A stretch of 64,000 bases of DNA, taken from assembly GCA_033765345.1 (NCBI GenBank), contig JANRIC010000178.1:25623-89622 (forward strand). Reading direction: 5' to 3'. Every line of letters begins with the position of its first letter. The stretch's first letter is position 1. Below are positions 1 to 8,895 of this stretch, piece after piece. The translations under genes were made by a program, and so were the position numbers. The notes beneath the pieces are model-generated. The model saw only the letters and a program-made list of their open reading frames with translations, had not been told where the DNA came from and did not search any database. Source of the DNA: JANRIC01 sp033765345 (GTDB lineage Bacteria > Bacteroidota > Bacteroidia > Cytophagales > Microscillaceae).

Positions 1-727
1 TATCTCTTATACCTACACTTTTAAACAAATTATCGGCTACAATCACTTCAGATGATGTCTGTGCTTCTACCTCTGTAAGCGGAGTACTACTAAGGTTAAA
101 TTCGTATTTTCCAATTTGAATAAGGTCTTTGTCAGTAATCAGCGTTGGGGTGTTGATCGGCTGACCATTGATAAAAGTGCCGTTTTTAGAGCCTAGGTCA
201 GTTACCAGATATTTTCCGTCAGATTGTCTACTGATAGAAGTGTGTTTTCGAGAAATGGTAAGATTGGCCAAAGTAATATCACAATCCTGCCTGCCAATCA
301 AAATTTGATCTTTCTCTAGCAGAAGTTCGTACAGCGATTTTTGAGGCTCAATAAGATGCTCAAGAGGAGTAGGTTTGCCGTCAGGATGGGAGGTATAAAG
401 CTCCTCACGGGCATTGACCAAAAGCGTGTATTCTGATTGATTTTTTTGAAAGCTAATTACATCGCCGTTTCTGATGCTTGATTCCTCAATCCGCACTCCA
501 TTCAAATAGGTGCCGTTGGTACTTTGATGGTCTATGACTCGAAAGTGATTCTTATTCACCCAGCGAATGCTGGCGTGAAGGCGGCTTACTCCTGGAGAAG
601 GTATTTCAATATCTGCCCCAAAGCCTTTGCGACCGACCGTAATTTCATCCTTGCCCAAAGGCAAATCAAAGCGAGCAACAATCTCCTGCTGATATTTCAG
701 TAAAAAATAAACTTCCTGTGATTCCAC
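1..727 (-). CDS. Double FHA-domain protein (C-terminus cut by window edge)
   Basis: The reverse strand is open from the left edge to about 727, giving 242 visible codons. Two forkhead-associated (FHA) domains are readable. The first, about residues 25-85, has VGRKGFG, SRLHAS and STNGTYLNG. The second, about residues 135-205, has IGRQDC, SRKHTS and SKNGTFINGQ. FHA domains bind phosphothreonine peptides and usually act in Ser/Thr kinase signalling or secretion assembly. No ATG precedes the first FHA strand; GTG at 725-727 (reading VESQEVYFLL) is the best start but is uncertain. The C-terminal part lies outside the window, so the full architecture is unknown. No kinase or phosphatase partner is visible next to it. 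Confidence 0.8.
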   Translation of the reverse strand, partial: MESQEVYFLLKYQQEIVARFDLPLGKDEITVGRKGFGADIEIPSPGVSRLHASIRWVNKNHFRVIDHQSTNGTYLNGVRIEESSIRNGDVISFQKNQSEYTLLVNAREELYTSHPDGKPTPLEHLIEPQKSLYELLLEKDQILIGRQDCDITLANLTISRKHTSISRQSDGKYLVTDLGSKNGTFINGQPINTPTLITDKDLIQIGKYEFNLSSTPLTEVEAQTSSEVIVADNLFKSVGIRD

Positions 728-793
728 ATCAAGAATTAAAGCAATTAAGAATTAAAAGAATTAAGGTGTTTGAGAGACCTTTAGAATCATTCA

Positions 794-1180
794 TTACTGG
801 GTAATTACCGCAGTGGCTTCAATCTCTACCAACATATCGGGGTCGATGAGCCCTTGGATCTGTATCATACTGCTGGCTGGGCGGATTTCCCCGAAAGCCT
901 CTCCATGAGCACGTCCAATTTCAGGCCAATGCTGCATATCCTTGACAAAGATTCTTGTCCTGATTACATCTTGAAGGCTTGCGCCAGCTTCCAGCAATGC
1001 TTTTTCAATAATTTGAATGATGATGCGGGTTTGTTCGTAGGGATCCCCAATACCTTGTATTTCGCCGTCTTTCTGGGCTACAGTGCCGGATACCTCGACT
1101 ATATTGCCGATTCTTACAGCCCTTGAGTAGCCTACCTGAGCTTCCCAGGGAGCACCCGATGAAATATTTTTTCTTTGCAT
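794..1180 (-). CDS. RidA/YjgF/UK114-family protein, lacking the deaminase arginine
   Basis: A 128-residue protein with the full chorismate-mutase-like Rid fold: VRIGNIVEVSG near residue 23, DPYEQTR near 46, VIRTRIFVKDM near 72 and the C-terminal VEIEATAV. Rid proteins are small cytosolic trimers; archetypal RidA hydrolyses reactive imines made by PLP enzymes. The enzymatic arginine of RidA sits in a P-A-R-S motif, and here the matching segment reads PASSMIQ, with serine instead. By family knowledge this places it among Rid subgroups not expected to have classical 2-iminobutanoate deaminase activity. It stands alone, transcribed away from the CAP gene. Confidence 0.88.
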   Translation of the reverse strand: MQRKNISSGAPWEAQVGYSRAVRIGNIVEVSGTVAQKDGEIQGIGDPYEQTRIIIQIIEKALLEAGASLQDVIRTRIFVKDMQHWPEIGRAHGEAFGEIRPASSMIQIQGLIDPDMLVEIEATAVITQ

Positions 1181-1236
1181 AAATTTAGTTTGAGTTTGTT
1201 AATTTAGATATAAATTTGAAACGAATAAAATTGTCT

Positions 1237-1875
1237 ATGAAAAAAAACATACTTTTTCTTTATTCTGTTTTTTGCATTGTTTTAGCTACACAAGCACAAG
1301 ATAAAAACTTTCCAGAAATACCGCTGGATGTTCTCGAAAAAGCCAATACTGCTAAAGAGGTCGACTACCTAACTGACGAAGAAAAACGAGTGATTTATCT
1401 TGTAAACCTGGCGCGCATCGACGGAAATCTTTTTGCCAAGACATATCTAGCCAAACAAATCAAGGAAAACAAACTGGATGCATCCAACGAAGCCCTTAAA
1501 ACATTGCTGCAAGACCTTAGTTCTAATCAGTCAGACATACTTTTACCTGCTGAAAAACTCTCCGAAGCGGCCTGCTTCCACGCCGATGATACTGGTCAAA
1601 AAGGCCTGGTACAGCACGACTCCAGCGATGGAACTACCTTTGCCAAAAGAATCCGCCGTTATGTCAAAGGAGGGGCTATTGCCGAAAACTGTTCCTATGG
1701 TTATGAAACCGCAGAAGGCATCTTGATGCAATTATTGATTGATGAAAATACACCCTCACGTGGGCATCGTAAGAATATTTTGAATCCGAATTACAAATTT
1801 CTGGGTGTTTGTATTCGGCCGCATGCGCGATGGAAATTCACCTGTGTGCAAGATTTTAGCAGCTCGCAGGAATAA
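1237..1875 (+). CDS. Secreted CAP (SCP/PR-1-like) domain protein
   Basis: Starting at ATG 1237 the protein begins MKKNILFLYSVFCIVLATQAQ, a signal peptide ending at AQA/Q. A TTG at 1216 is in frame upstream but would place charged residues before the signal. The mature part is a CAP domain: NLARIDGNLFAKTYL, CFHADDTG, QHDSSDG, AENCSYG and GHRKNILNPNYKFLGV, covering the conserved His, Glu and second His that form the CAP cavity. Bacterial CAP proteins are exported and bind lipids or act at the cell surface; the ligand is not predictable here. It is a single gene, followed 78 bp later by the DUF4494 gene with its own promoter. Confidence 0.88.
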   Translation: MKKNILFLYSVFCIVLATQAQDKNFPEIPLDVLEKANTAKEVDYLTDEEKRVIYLVNLARIDGNLFAKTYLAKQIKENKLDASNEALKTLLQDLSSNQSDILLPAEKLSEAACFHADDTGQKGLVQHDSSDGTTFAKRIRRYVKGGAIAENCSYGYETAEGILMQLLIDENTPSRGHRKNILNPNYKFLGVCIRPHARWKFTCVQDFSSSQE

Positions 1876-1901
1876 AAAGAAAAAAAAATCTTTGTTTGTT
1901 T

Positions 1902-1930
1902 TTGAAAATAGCAAAAACATGGTATTTTTG
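1902..1930 (+). promoter_or_regulatory. Bacteroidota-type promoter for the DUF4494 gene
   Basis: TTG at 1902-1904, an 18-base spacer, then TATTTTTG at 1923-1930 (TAnnTTTG). This matches the -33/-7 pattern of the Bacteroidota primary sigma factor and lies 24 bases before ATG 1954. Confidence 0.5.
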
Positions 1931-1953
1931 ATAAATTATTAAACAATTTTGAT

Positions 1954-2442
1954 ATGAAAAACTGGTTTGTTTGTACCGTCAGGTACACTAAGGAAGACGA
2001 TAAAGGAAACAGAAAAAAAATAGTTGAGCCTTATCTCGTAGATGCCGTTTCCTTTTCAGAAGCAGAAGCGCGGATTTATAAAGAGCTTCAGGAGATTATC
2101 GATGGCGATTTTTATGTCAATGACATCAGCAAAAGCCCCTTTGAAGATGTATTCCACTATGATGATGCCGATGTGTGGTACAAATGCAAAGTAACCTATA
2201 CCGACATTGATCACGAAAGCCAAAAAGAAAAAAAGATCACCAAATATATGCTCGTTTCGGCGCACGATGTGAAGGAAGCTTATGAGCGTATGCAGGAGAG
2301 CCTCAACACGATGATTGTTCCCTTTGAGATTCCGAGCATTGTGGAGAGTACTTTTGTAGAGGTATTTGTGTATGACTCCGAAATTAACCGCGATATTCCT
2401 GATAATCTGACCCCGATATCAAGCCTAAATTCACAAAACTAA
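1954..2442 (+). CDS. DUF4494 domain protein
   Basis: A 162-residue soluble protein without signal peptide. It contains two related strand-helix units: WFVCTVRYTKED followed by VDAVSFSEAEARIYKEL, and WYKCKVTYTDID followed by VSAHDVKEAYERMQESL. This internal duplication is typical of DUF4494, a family common in Bacteroidota and without assigned function. It has its own promoter, and a strong bidirectional terminator begins four bases after its stop. The last 15 residues are low in similarity to the core and probably disordered. Confidence 0.8.
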   Translation: MKNWFVCTVRYTKEDDKGNRKKIVEPYLVDAVSFSEAEARIYKELQEIIDGDFYVNDISKSPFEDVFHYDDADVWYKCKVTYTDIDHESQKEKKITKYMLVSAHDVKEAYERMQESLNTMIVPFEIPSIVESTFVEVFVYDSEINRDIPDNLTPISSLNSQN

Positions 2443-2445
2443 AAA

Positions 2446-2485
2446 AGATTTTCCAAATCTCACAGATTTGGAAAATCTTGGTTTT
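2446..2485. terminator. Bidirectional rho-independent terminator
   Basis: A perfect 15-bp stem (2446-2460 with 2464-2478), loop CAC, flanked by a T run on the plus strand and by A6 that reads as T6 on the minus strand. It serves both the DUF4494 gene and the convergent YiaA/B gene. Confidence 0.9.
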
Positions 2486-2493
2486 TTTTCAGA

Positions 2494-2775
2494 TTAAAGA
2501 ACATTTCTCTCAAAATCACTCAGCAATTTTTCCGTTTTGGCATCTCTCACCCGATTGATTAATAAATCAGCTTCGTGTTTGTCACGCAATGTTTTGGCAA
2601 GAGTTAGGCAGGAAGTCACCGTAAACATATACCCCAAACCCAGATAGCCCTTGACCCAAATCGGTGCGGGGATGTGATAAATCCCTAAAAGCATTCCTAC
2701 AGTAGAAATTGCAAAAGAAGCCCAAGCCATAAAGTAAAAAGCCGAAGTATTAGAATTCTCAATCACCTTGCTCAT
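2494..2775 (-). CDS. YiaA/YiaB two-helix inner-membrane protein
   Basis: From the internal ATG at 2775 (MSKVIENSNTSAFYF) this is a 93-residue protein with two membrane helices: about residues 13-32 (YFMAWASFAISTVGMLLGIY) and 37-60. A short cytosolic tail with the motif TLRDKHEADLLINRV follows. That arrangement and the W-A-S-F start are typical of YiaA/YiaB domain proteins, whose role is unknown. The open frame extends upstream to 2823, but those 16 residues (TLCFKSNINPSKSN) do not look like the family. It converges on the terminator shared with DUF4494. Confidence 0.8.
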   Translation of the reverse strand: MSKVIENSNTSAFYFMAWASFAISTVGMLLGIYHIPAPIWVKGYLGLGYMFTVTSCLTLAKTLRDKHEADLLINRVRDAKTEKLLSDFERNVL

Positions 2776-3066
2776 AATATTTGATTTTGATGGGTTAATA
2801 TTTGATTTAAAACACAAGGTCAATAACGGAACAAATTTGCTTCGGTAAGCCCAAAATCAGCCTTTGTGGTGCATCCCTGGAAGGCTGGACGGCTATGCCT
2901 GTGGGCTTGGACTTGGGAGGTTTCGGCTTCGTTTGTATCAGTTGTTCAAAAACTCTGATGCAGGTATACCCTACAAATTTTTTATTTTTAAATGGACTTA
3001 TTAACTGACGATCCATTCAATCAATAAGTCCACTATTTTTAACAATTTGTACGGACTGATTACTTA

Positions 3067-3187
3067 TACCCAGATTAAAGTGATTTAGGAAATACAAGAC
3101 CCCTGCGGGGCAAGTTTTCTTGATTGATTATCTTGATTTTTAATGATTTATAATTTTAAATTTCCGAAAACCATTTTGGTTTGAGTA
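3067..3187 (-). repeat. MITE-like element, copy B (121 bp)
   Basis: Begins TACCCAGATT and ends TTTGAGTA, with TA immediately outside both ends (3065-3066 and 3188-3189). The ends are imperfect inverted repeats. Compared with the 99-bp copies it carries an extra GC-rich internal hairpin around 3099-3113 (CCCCTGCGGGG). No coding potential. The rest of the gene-free stretch 2776-3250 holds nothing I recognise; a 69-codon reverse frame at 2807-3016 looks spurious. Confidence 0.8.
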
Positions 3188-3250
3188 TAAAAACCTAGCT
3201 ATGGGATATTGTAAAAGATGACATCTCCGAATTCATTAGGAAATACAGAC

Positions 3251-3550
3251 TTATATTTCAAAGTTATCTTCTGTTTTTCCGAACTCTTTATCCATTTCAC
3301 GATCAAAGAGTATGTGCAGCAAATGTTTGAGGGCGAAATAGAATTCTTCGTGTTTTTTGATCAGTTCTTTTTCCATCGTACTTACACTCCAGATACTAGT
3401 TACCTCCCAAAGCTCGTATTGGGGTTCATCCTGATAGGTAATAAAGAAGATTTTGTCATTGTGGTCGTGTGCTTTGACAGCATAACCTCTGAGGTCAAGC
3501 CCAGTATAGGCGATCATGTTTTTTGCAAGGTCAAAGAGTTCGTTGTTCAT
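3251..3550 (-). CDS. Hypothetical protein, 99 residues
   Basis: I do not recognise a family. The protein starts at ATG 3550 with MNNELFDLAKNMIAYTGLDL and is acidic, soluble and mixed alpha/beta, with strand-like segments (DKIFFITYQ, YELWEVTSIW) and a C-terminal helical part (EFYFALKHLLHILFDREM). The overlapping plus-strand frame 3218-3574 is rich in Phe and Val, as expected for an antisense shadow, so the minus-strand reading is preferred. No terminator or neighbour gives a functional clue. Confidence 0.5.
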   Translation of the reverse strand: MNNELFDLAKNMIAYTGLDLRGYAVKAHDHNDKIFFITYQDEPQYELWEVTSIWSVSTMEKELIKKHEEFYFALKHLLHILFDREMDKEFGKTEDNFEI

Positions 3551-3716
3551 ATTGGTTTTATTTGTAGTGAGTAAATTTGACTACGGTTCATCATACTTCA
3601 AGGTGTATGTTTTCCATTCGTATTTTTTCAAGCTTTGGATGTAGGATATAGTCCATTATATCTGACTGACTGAGATAAACACATTGACTCTGTACAATGG
3701 ACTATTGGACTAAACA

Positions 3717-5054
3717 TTAATAATCAAGGACGGTCATTTGTTCAGAACCATAGATTTCGGGGGTTTGTGTACGGTTGTGCAACCTTCTGGCTTTGTAAAT
3801 GACCTCTTTGTCTATATATTCTTTTAGTTCGGCTAAGGTAAGCTTTTTGTCTTGATTTTCATTGGCCTCTCCTTGAATTCCTTTTAAAAAATAATAGGTA
3901 AAAAGAGAATGATTTTTTTCGGGATACCAGGAGGAAATCTGGTCGCCAGTTGAGGAAAGGAAAACCAGAGTATTCTCACGGCTAATGACTTTATTTTTGG
4001 TTTTGATATAAATGGGTGAAGCTTGTTGAATGAGAGAACCTTTTTCTGAAGCACCGCTAAAGCAGGCATCAATCAAAACAGTCAGTGAGCGATAAGGCAC
4101 CTGGGATAAATTTTCATAAAAAGTATTCAAAGCGTAGCCGTTCAGAGAGATGACCGATACGTGACCGTCAACAGGTACAAAATAGCCTGTTTTCTGCTCA
4201 ATATCCGGCATCCCGTGCCCGCTATAAAAAATAAATACATCAGACTCCCCTGGTTTGACATAATTGTTGAGTAAGCCTTTGGGATTGGTTGATGTACCAA
4301 AAAGGGCATTAAAATCTGCCTGAGAGGCATTTTCATAATACAGGATATTTTCTTCCAAAAAACCGAAACTTTCTATCAGATACCTTCTTAGCGTTCGGGC
4401 ATCGTGCAGGGCATAATCTACCGAAGGAATGTCTTTATCTTGATAATCTTTGTTGCCGATGATTACAGCTACGCCCAAAGGATTTTTGTCTTTGGCTTTG
4501 GGGATGTTTATATCTACATCAGACTCTGGGAAAGCCTCCGTCAGCACAGGTTTTGTATCCTGCTTGGGTTGTGGATTTCCATTGGGATTGTATCGGTAAT
4601 AATACCTTCTTATTGGTTTGAGTGCCTTTTCAATAGCTTTTTCATAAGCCATTTTTTCATAAGTAGGGTCTATAAACGAAAAGGCCGAAGTTTTTCTATC
4701 TTGAAAAGAGTACAAGAGCCTGTTTTGGCAGTTATACATCTGAATGGTCACCTCTGCAAAAGGGACTACCGTTACCTCCCCTGTAATTGCCTGAAAACGC
4801 ACCTGCAAAATCTCGCATTCCTGGGCATTTAAATTGGCCAGGTCTTCTCTGGAATGATATATAGGAATATCACTCAGGCTCAATAAACGCTCAATTGTAC
4901 TTTTGATATAAGGACTGTGGTAATAATTTGGATTTTGGGCTTCTACCAAAAAGTATTTGTATTGGTTAAGTTCCTCAAAGGTTTGGGCTGCAAGTACAGC
5001 CGTCTGAAACAATAGCATAAACCCCAAGGATGCTCTTAGTAGATATTTGTTCAT
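3717..5054 (-). CDS. Secreted caspase-family (peptidase C14) protein
   Basis: A 445-residue protein with a signal peptide (residues 1-23, cut near VLAAQ). Residues 25-155 form a region of unknown fold, then comes a low-complexity linker rich in N, P and Q (156-175). The C14 caspase p20 domain runs from about 192 (PLGVAVIIGNKDY). The catalytic dyad is visible: His280 in YSGHG and Cys331 in DACFSG. The C-terminal LTLAELKEYIDKEV is common in bacterial caspase homologues. As it carries a signal peptide it probably acts in the periplasm or outside, cleaving after basic residues if metacaspase-like. The substrate is unknown and no toxin or effector genes are linked. Confidence 0.9.
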   Translation of the reverse strand: MNKYLLRASLGFMLLFQTAVLAAQTFEELNQYKYFLVEAQNPNYYHSPYIKSTIERLLSLSDIPIYHSREDLANLNAQECEILQVRFQAITGEVTVVPFAEVTIQMYNCQNRLLYSFQDRKTSAFSFIDPTYEKMAYEKAIEKALKPIRRYYYRYNPNGNPQPKQDTKPVLTEAFPESDVDINIPKAKDKNPLGVAVIIGNKDYQDKDIPSVDYALHDARTLRRYLIESFGFLEENILYYENASQADFNALFGTSTNPKGLLNNYVKPGESDVFIFYSGHGMPDIEQKTGYFVPVDGHVSVISLNGYALNTFYENLSQVPYRSLTVLIDACFSGASEKGSLIQQASPIYIKTKNKVISRENTLVFLSSTGDQISSWYPEKNHSLFTYYFLKGIQGEANENQDKKLTLAELKEYIDKEVIYKARRLHNRTQTPEIYGSEQMTVLDY

Positions 5055-5134
5055 GGTCTGACGATTTTTTTTATAAATTTAAACAGAAAAAGCTTTATTT
5101 TCCAGGTATTAACTTCACCTTAACACGAATTACG

Positions 5135-6106
5135 ATGAATAAGCTGATTTTAGCTGCGTGCAAGTTTCTGTACAGTATAGCCGGACTGACCTTTCTAAGT
5201 GGACTGGGGCTGATCTTACCCGATTGTTTGTCGGCACAAAAATTTGAAGCACACAACAAACCCGAAGGTATTTTAGTAAGTGAAAATTCGCAAACGGTCT
5301 TCTTCTTTCAGAGACAAACAAAAAGCCAGAACGGTAGGCATCCCCGTGCAAATTATTTACATCCTTTATATGGCTTGCAGGGCGAAATCCTGACTGAAGA
5401 TTTCCCGGAGGACCACTTGCACCACCGAGGAATCTTCTGGGCCTGGCACCAAATCCGCCTCAATGGTCAAAAAATAGCCGATGGTTGGGATTGTAAAAAT
5501 ATAGCCTGGGATGTCCGAAAACTAAGCTATACCGCCAATGAGCAGCCATTTACCCTAAAAACCCAAACCTTTTGGAAAAGCAAATTAGACTCACTTGCTG
5601 CGGAAAGTCAGCGAATTATTCTTGAAAAAACCCGGATTATCGTCTATTCTACCCAGCCCGACTACCGAATCATCGACTTTGATATTCATCTACGCGGTCT
5701 CCAAAAAAACCTAGAAATCGGCGGATCGGAAGATGCCAAAGGCTACGGAGGTTTTTCGCTGCGCTGCAAACTGCCCGATGATTTGGCTTTCCTGTATCAA
5801 AACCAGGAACTAATCCCTACCGAAAATGCCCTCCCGGCCGGACCCTGGCTAAATATACAAGGTACTTTTGCCAACGGAAACAAAAGTGGGATCGTCGTTT
5901 TTTGCCACCCTACTAACCCAGGCGAAGAAAACAACTGGATTCTGAGAAAAAAAGCCAGTATGCAAAATGCCGTTTTTCCAGGGAATCAACCCGTGCCACT
6001 TAGCCACAGAAAAGGAATCCGGCTGCGCTACAGGGTATTGGTCTATCGAAATGCGGATAAAATGCCCGATTTAGAGAAAATCTATCAAGAATATGTCAAA
6101 ATTTAG
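5135..6106 (+). CDS. DUF6807 (PmoA-type) family protein, exported
   Basis: From ATG 5135 (MNKLILAACKFLYSIAGLTF) the product is 323 residues with an N-terminal signal sequence ending near LSAQK. The body matches the DUF6807 family, often mislabelled methane oxygenase PmoA: RANYLHPLYGLQGE, then EDHLHHRGIFWAWH near residue 90, ADGWDCKNIAW, and a final segment GIRLRYRVLVYR. The conserved HLHHRG histidines suggest a metal or sugar site in a beta-sandwich, but activity is unproven. The open frame upstream to 5030 is not needed. A sugar porter follows, so a role in carbohydrate use is plausible but inferred. Confidence 0.8.
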   Translation: MNKLILAACKFLYSIAGLTFLSGLGLILPDCLSAQKFEAHNKPEGILVSENSQTVFFFQRQTKSQNGRHPRANYLHPLYGLQGEILTEDFPEDHLHHRGIFWAWHQIRLNGQKIADGWDCKNIAWDVRKLSYTANEQPFTLKTQTFWKSKLDSLAAESQRIILEKTRIIVYSTQPDYRIIDFDIHLRGLQKNLEIGGSEDAKGYGGFSLRCKLPDDLAFLYQNQELIPTENALPAGPWLNIQGTFANGNKSGIVVFCHPTNPGEENNWILRKKASMQNAVFPGNQPVPLSHRKGIRLRYRVLVYRNADKMPDLEKIYQEYVKI

Positions 6107-6272
6107 CCTTTTAATACAAATTCTTCTTACAATTATTTAATTATCTTGCAGGAGTTTAAAAATATTTAATGCTGATAAAACCGATTTTAATGAATTTAAC
6201 AAAATAAATCATTCAAAATCAAGGTAATCAATCATCTTAATCATAACAATCCAATAAATCATAGTCTAGCGG

Positions 6273-7622
6273 ATGAAAAATAATAAAGTATTTATATGGT
6301 CTGTCACGGTGGCTTTGGCCGGTTTTTTATTTGGGGTAGATACTGCCGTCATTTCAGGGGCAGATAAACCCATTCAAGCACTTTGGAAACACAGCGATTT
6401 GTTCCACGGCTTTTTTATTATGTCTATGGCTTTGTGGGGTACGGTTGTGGGGGCATTGTTTGGCGGTATCCCCTGTGAGCAGATCGGCCGAAAAAAAACC
6501 TTGATCTGGATCGGTGTTCTGTATTTTGTATCGGCAATAGGTTCGGGGCTGGCTTGGGATCCCTATTCATTTTCGTTTTTTAGGTTTATTGGCGGTTTGG
6601 GCGTAGGGGCATCTTCGGTAGCGGCACCTACCTACATTTCTGAAATATCACCTGCTGATAAAAGAGGCCGCCTTGTTATTTTATATCAATTTAATATAGT
6701 TGCCGGAATCTTAGCAGCATTTTTATCCAATTATTATTTGGCTGCATTGGGTGATGAATCCTGGCGTTGGATGTTGGGTGTGGTGGCTATTCCGTCATTT
6801 ATCTATTTAGTCATGGTGCTGGGCGTACCAGAAAGCCCACGCTGGTTATTACTTCGCAAAAGAGATGCGTCTAAGGCACAAGAAATTTTAATGCTTTTAT
6901 ATACCGCCGGGAGTGCAGAGGAAGAAAACATCGCACGAAAACACACCGAAGAAGAAATACGCACGATCCAAAAAGGCATCACGGAAAGCGATAACCACGA
7001 TATTTTTTCAGGAAGATTTCGTATTCCTTTGATGTTAGCATTTTTGTTGGCTTTTTTCAATCAGCTTTCGGGGATCAACTTTGTGATTTATTATGCCCCC
7101 AGAATCTTCGAGGAAGCCGGATTGGGCACAAGTGCCGCTCTGCTCTCTTCGGCGGGGATCGGTTTGATCAATCTATTTGCGACTTTTCTGGGTATGTACC
7201 TCATCGACCGTGCGGGGCGTAAAACGCTGATGCTTGTCGGCTCAATAGGGTATATTGTTTCTCTGTCATTGGTTTCCTGGGCATTTTTTGAGGGGAACAG
7301 CGGCAGTTTTGTGCCTTATTTTGTGTTTTTATTTATTGCTTCGCACGCCGTAGGTCAGGGTGCCGTGATTTGGGTGTTTATTTCGGAGATATTCCCCAAT
7401 CGGGTGCGGGCATTTGGGCAGGCATTTGGCAGTTCGGTTCACTGGGTTTTTGCGGCTTTGATCACCCTGCTGATGCCCTACGTATTGAGCCAATTCAAAG
7501 GCGGACCGATCTTCGCTTTTTTTGCCTTGATGATGGTGCTGCAATTACTTTTTGTAATTTTTATGATGCCCGAAACGAAGGGCGTGCCGCTGGAAGAATT
7601 GGAGAAAAGGTTTCGAGGATAG
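6273..7622 (+). CDS. Sugar porter family MFS transporter
   Basis: 449 residues with twelve predicted membrane helices and the sugar porter signatures: GVDTAVISG in helix 1, GRKKTLIWIG after helix 2, R-F-I-G-G-L-G-V-G-A helix 4, SEISPADKRGRL, PESPRWLL before the central loop, QLSGINFVIYYAP in helix 7, DRAGRKTLM, and PETKGVPLEELE at the C-terminus. Such proteins are inner-membrane proton symporters or facilitators for hexoses, pentoses or inositol. The exact sugar cannot be read from sequence. The preceding 166 bp is AT-rich and may hold the promoter. The gene stands between a DUF6807 gene and the ATPase/TOPRIM pair. Confidence 0.93.
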   Translation: MKNNKVFIWSVTVALAGFLFGVDTAVISGADKPIQALWKHSDLFHGFFIMSMALWGTVVGALFGGIPCEQIGRKKTLIWIGVLYFVSAIGSGLAWDPYSFSFFRFIGGLGVGASSVAAPTYISEISPADKRGRLVILYQFNIVAGILAAFLSNYYLAALGDESWRWMLGVVAIPSFIYLVMVLGVPESPRWLLLRKRDASKAQEILMLLYTAGSAEEENIARKHTEEEIRTIQKGITESDNHDIFSGRFRIPLMLAFLLAFFNQLSGINFVIYYAPRIFEEAGLGTSAALLSSAGIGLINLFATFLGMYLIDRAGRKTLMLVGSIGYIVSLSLVSWAFFEGNSGSFVPYFVFLFIASHAVGQGAVIWVFISEIFPNRVRAFGQAFGSSVHWVFAALITLLMPYVLSQFKGGPIFAFFALMMVLQLLFVIFMMPETKGVPLEELEKRFRG

Positions 7623-7686
7623 ATGAGATTGATTGTTGGAAAATTTCGCTAATTTAGAGCTGCAAAATACAAAAAGAAGTAAACCA

Positions 7687-8892
7687 ATGATTCAGGAGAT
7701 CCGCATACAAAACTTTAAATCTATCCAAAAACTCAAAATTCCTTTGGGTAGATTTAATGTATTGATCGGGGAAAACGGCAGCGGGAAAAGTAATCTCCTC
7801 GAAGCCGTGGCCATGGGTGCAGCCGCCGCCGCAAATAAACTCGATAATGAATTCCTGGCAAGTCGTGGCATCCGGGTGATAGAACCACCATTGATGCGAA
7901 GTGCTTTTGAAAAGGAGAATTTAGAAAGGGATGTTGAGATTTCTTTTTTGTGTGATGAAACCCCTTTTAATTACGTTTTAAAACATAATAACATATCTTA
8001 TTCTGGATGGGAGAAAAGCAAAAGAATTGATAAATTTGTCTTGCTTGCGGCTCTTTCTCCTATAAAATCCGACATTGAAGCTTTTACTGAAAATCTAAAC
8101 CAAAATAGCTTTACAGAGGTCATCAAAAACATTTCTCAAAAGATGAAAAATGTTAATTTTGAAAACAGCGATAACTTTGATATAGTTAAGTGGCTGAGTG
8201 AAGCGAATGAAAGTGCAGCACAATATTTTGGTATAGACAAATTCCTCATCTACTCCCCCGAAAACTCCATCTTACGCCGCTTTGAAGATGAAACCCAAAT
8301 TGAGCCTTTGGGCATTCAGGGTGAAGGATTATTCAAACTAATCACGATCATTGCCAGGGAAAAGCCTGAGCAATTTGCCAAAATCAAAGCTGCTTTGAAA
8401 CTGATTGACTGGTTTCAGGATTTTGACATCCCCCGTGATTTGGTTTTTACCGAAAAAAGGCTTCAGATCAAAGACCGTTATTTAGACCCGGATTTGCAAT
8501 ACTTCTCCCAAAGAAGTGCCAATGAAGGTTTTTTGTTTTTGCTTTTTTATATCACGCTTTTTGTGAGTGATTATACCCCGACTTTTTTTGCGATTGACAA
8601 TATAGACAATGCGCTCAACCCCAAGCTTTGCCAAAAACTTACTTCTGTTCTTGCCCGACTGGCCAAAGAACACAACAAACAAGTGATTGTTACTACCCAC
8701 AATCCGGCGATTTTGGATGGTTTGGATTTGAATGATGAGGAACAGCGATTATTTGTTGTCCGGCGCAATGCCGACGGACATACCAAACTCAAACGCATTC
8801 GCCCCATCCCTACACCCGAAGGCAAAAACCCTATCCGTCTTTCTGAGGCTTTTTTAAATGGTTTTATAGGCGGATTGCCCAAAAATTTTTAA
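7687..8892 (+). CDS. ABC/OLD-type AAA ATPase (AAA_21-like) of a two-gene system
   Basis: 401 residues from ATG 7687 (MIQEIRIQNFKSIQKLKIPL), the typical start of SMC/RecF/OLD-type ATPases. Walker A is GENGSGKS at 28-35. A signature-like QRSANEGFLFLL is near 280, and a degenerate Walker B is FFAIDNIDNALNP, where Asn replaces the usual Glu after Asp. The H-loop is VTTHNPAILDGL, and the end LSEAFLNGFIGGLPKNF is characteristic. No zinc hook is present. Three bases separate its stop from the TOPRIM-like gene, so the two are one operon. By analogy with PARIS and OLD systems the ATPase probably senses a trigger and controls the partner nuclease. The in-frame start at 7633 would add 18 atypical residues. 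Confidence 0.88.
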   Translation: MIQEIRIQNFKSIQKLKIPLGRFNVLIGENGSGKSNLLEAVAMGAAAAANKLDNEFLASRGIRVIEPPLMRSAFEKENLERDVEISFLCDETPFNYVLKHNNISYSGWEKSKRIDKFVLLAALSPIKSDIEAFTENLNQNSFTEVIKNISQKMKNVNFENSDNFDIVKWLSEANESAAQYFGIDKFLIYSPENSILRRFEDETQIEPLGIQGEGLFKLITIIAREKPEQFAKIKAALKLIDWFQDFDIPRDLVFTEKRLQIKDRYLDPDLQYFSQRSANEGFLFLLFYITLFVSDYTPTFFAIDNIDNALNPKLCQKLTSVLARLAKEHNKQVIVTTHNPAILDGLDLNDEEQRLFVVRRNADGHTKLKRIRPIPTPEGKNPIRLSEAFLNGFIGGLPKNF

Positions 8893-8895
8893 AAT

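Noticed and set aside
3218..3574. 118-codon plus-strand frame opposite the 99-residue hypothetical gene
   Set aside because: Composition (F/V/I-rich) and full overlap suggest a shadow; the minus-strand frame has more protein-like composition.
3649..3704. Inverted repeat TAGTCCATT/AATGGACTA after the caspase gene as terminator
   Set aside because: Only 9-bp arms with a 38-base loop and no T run; insufficient as a terminator.
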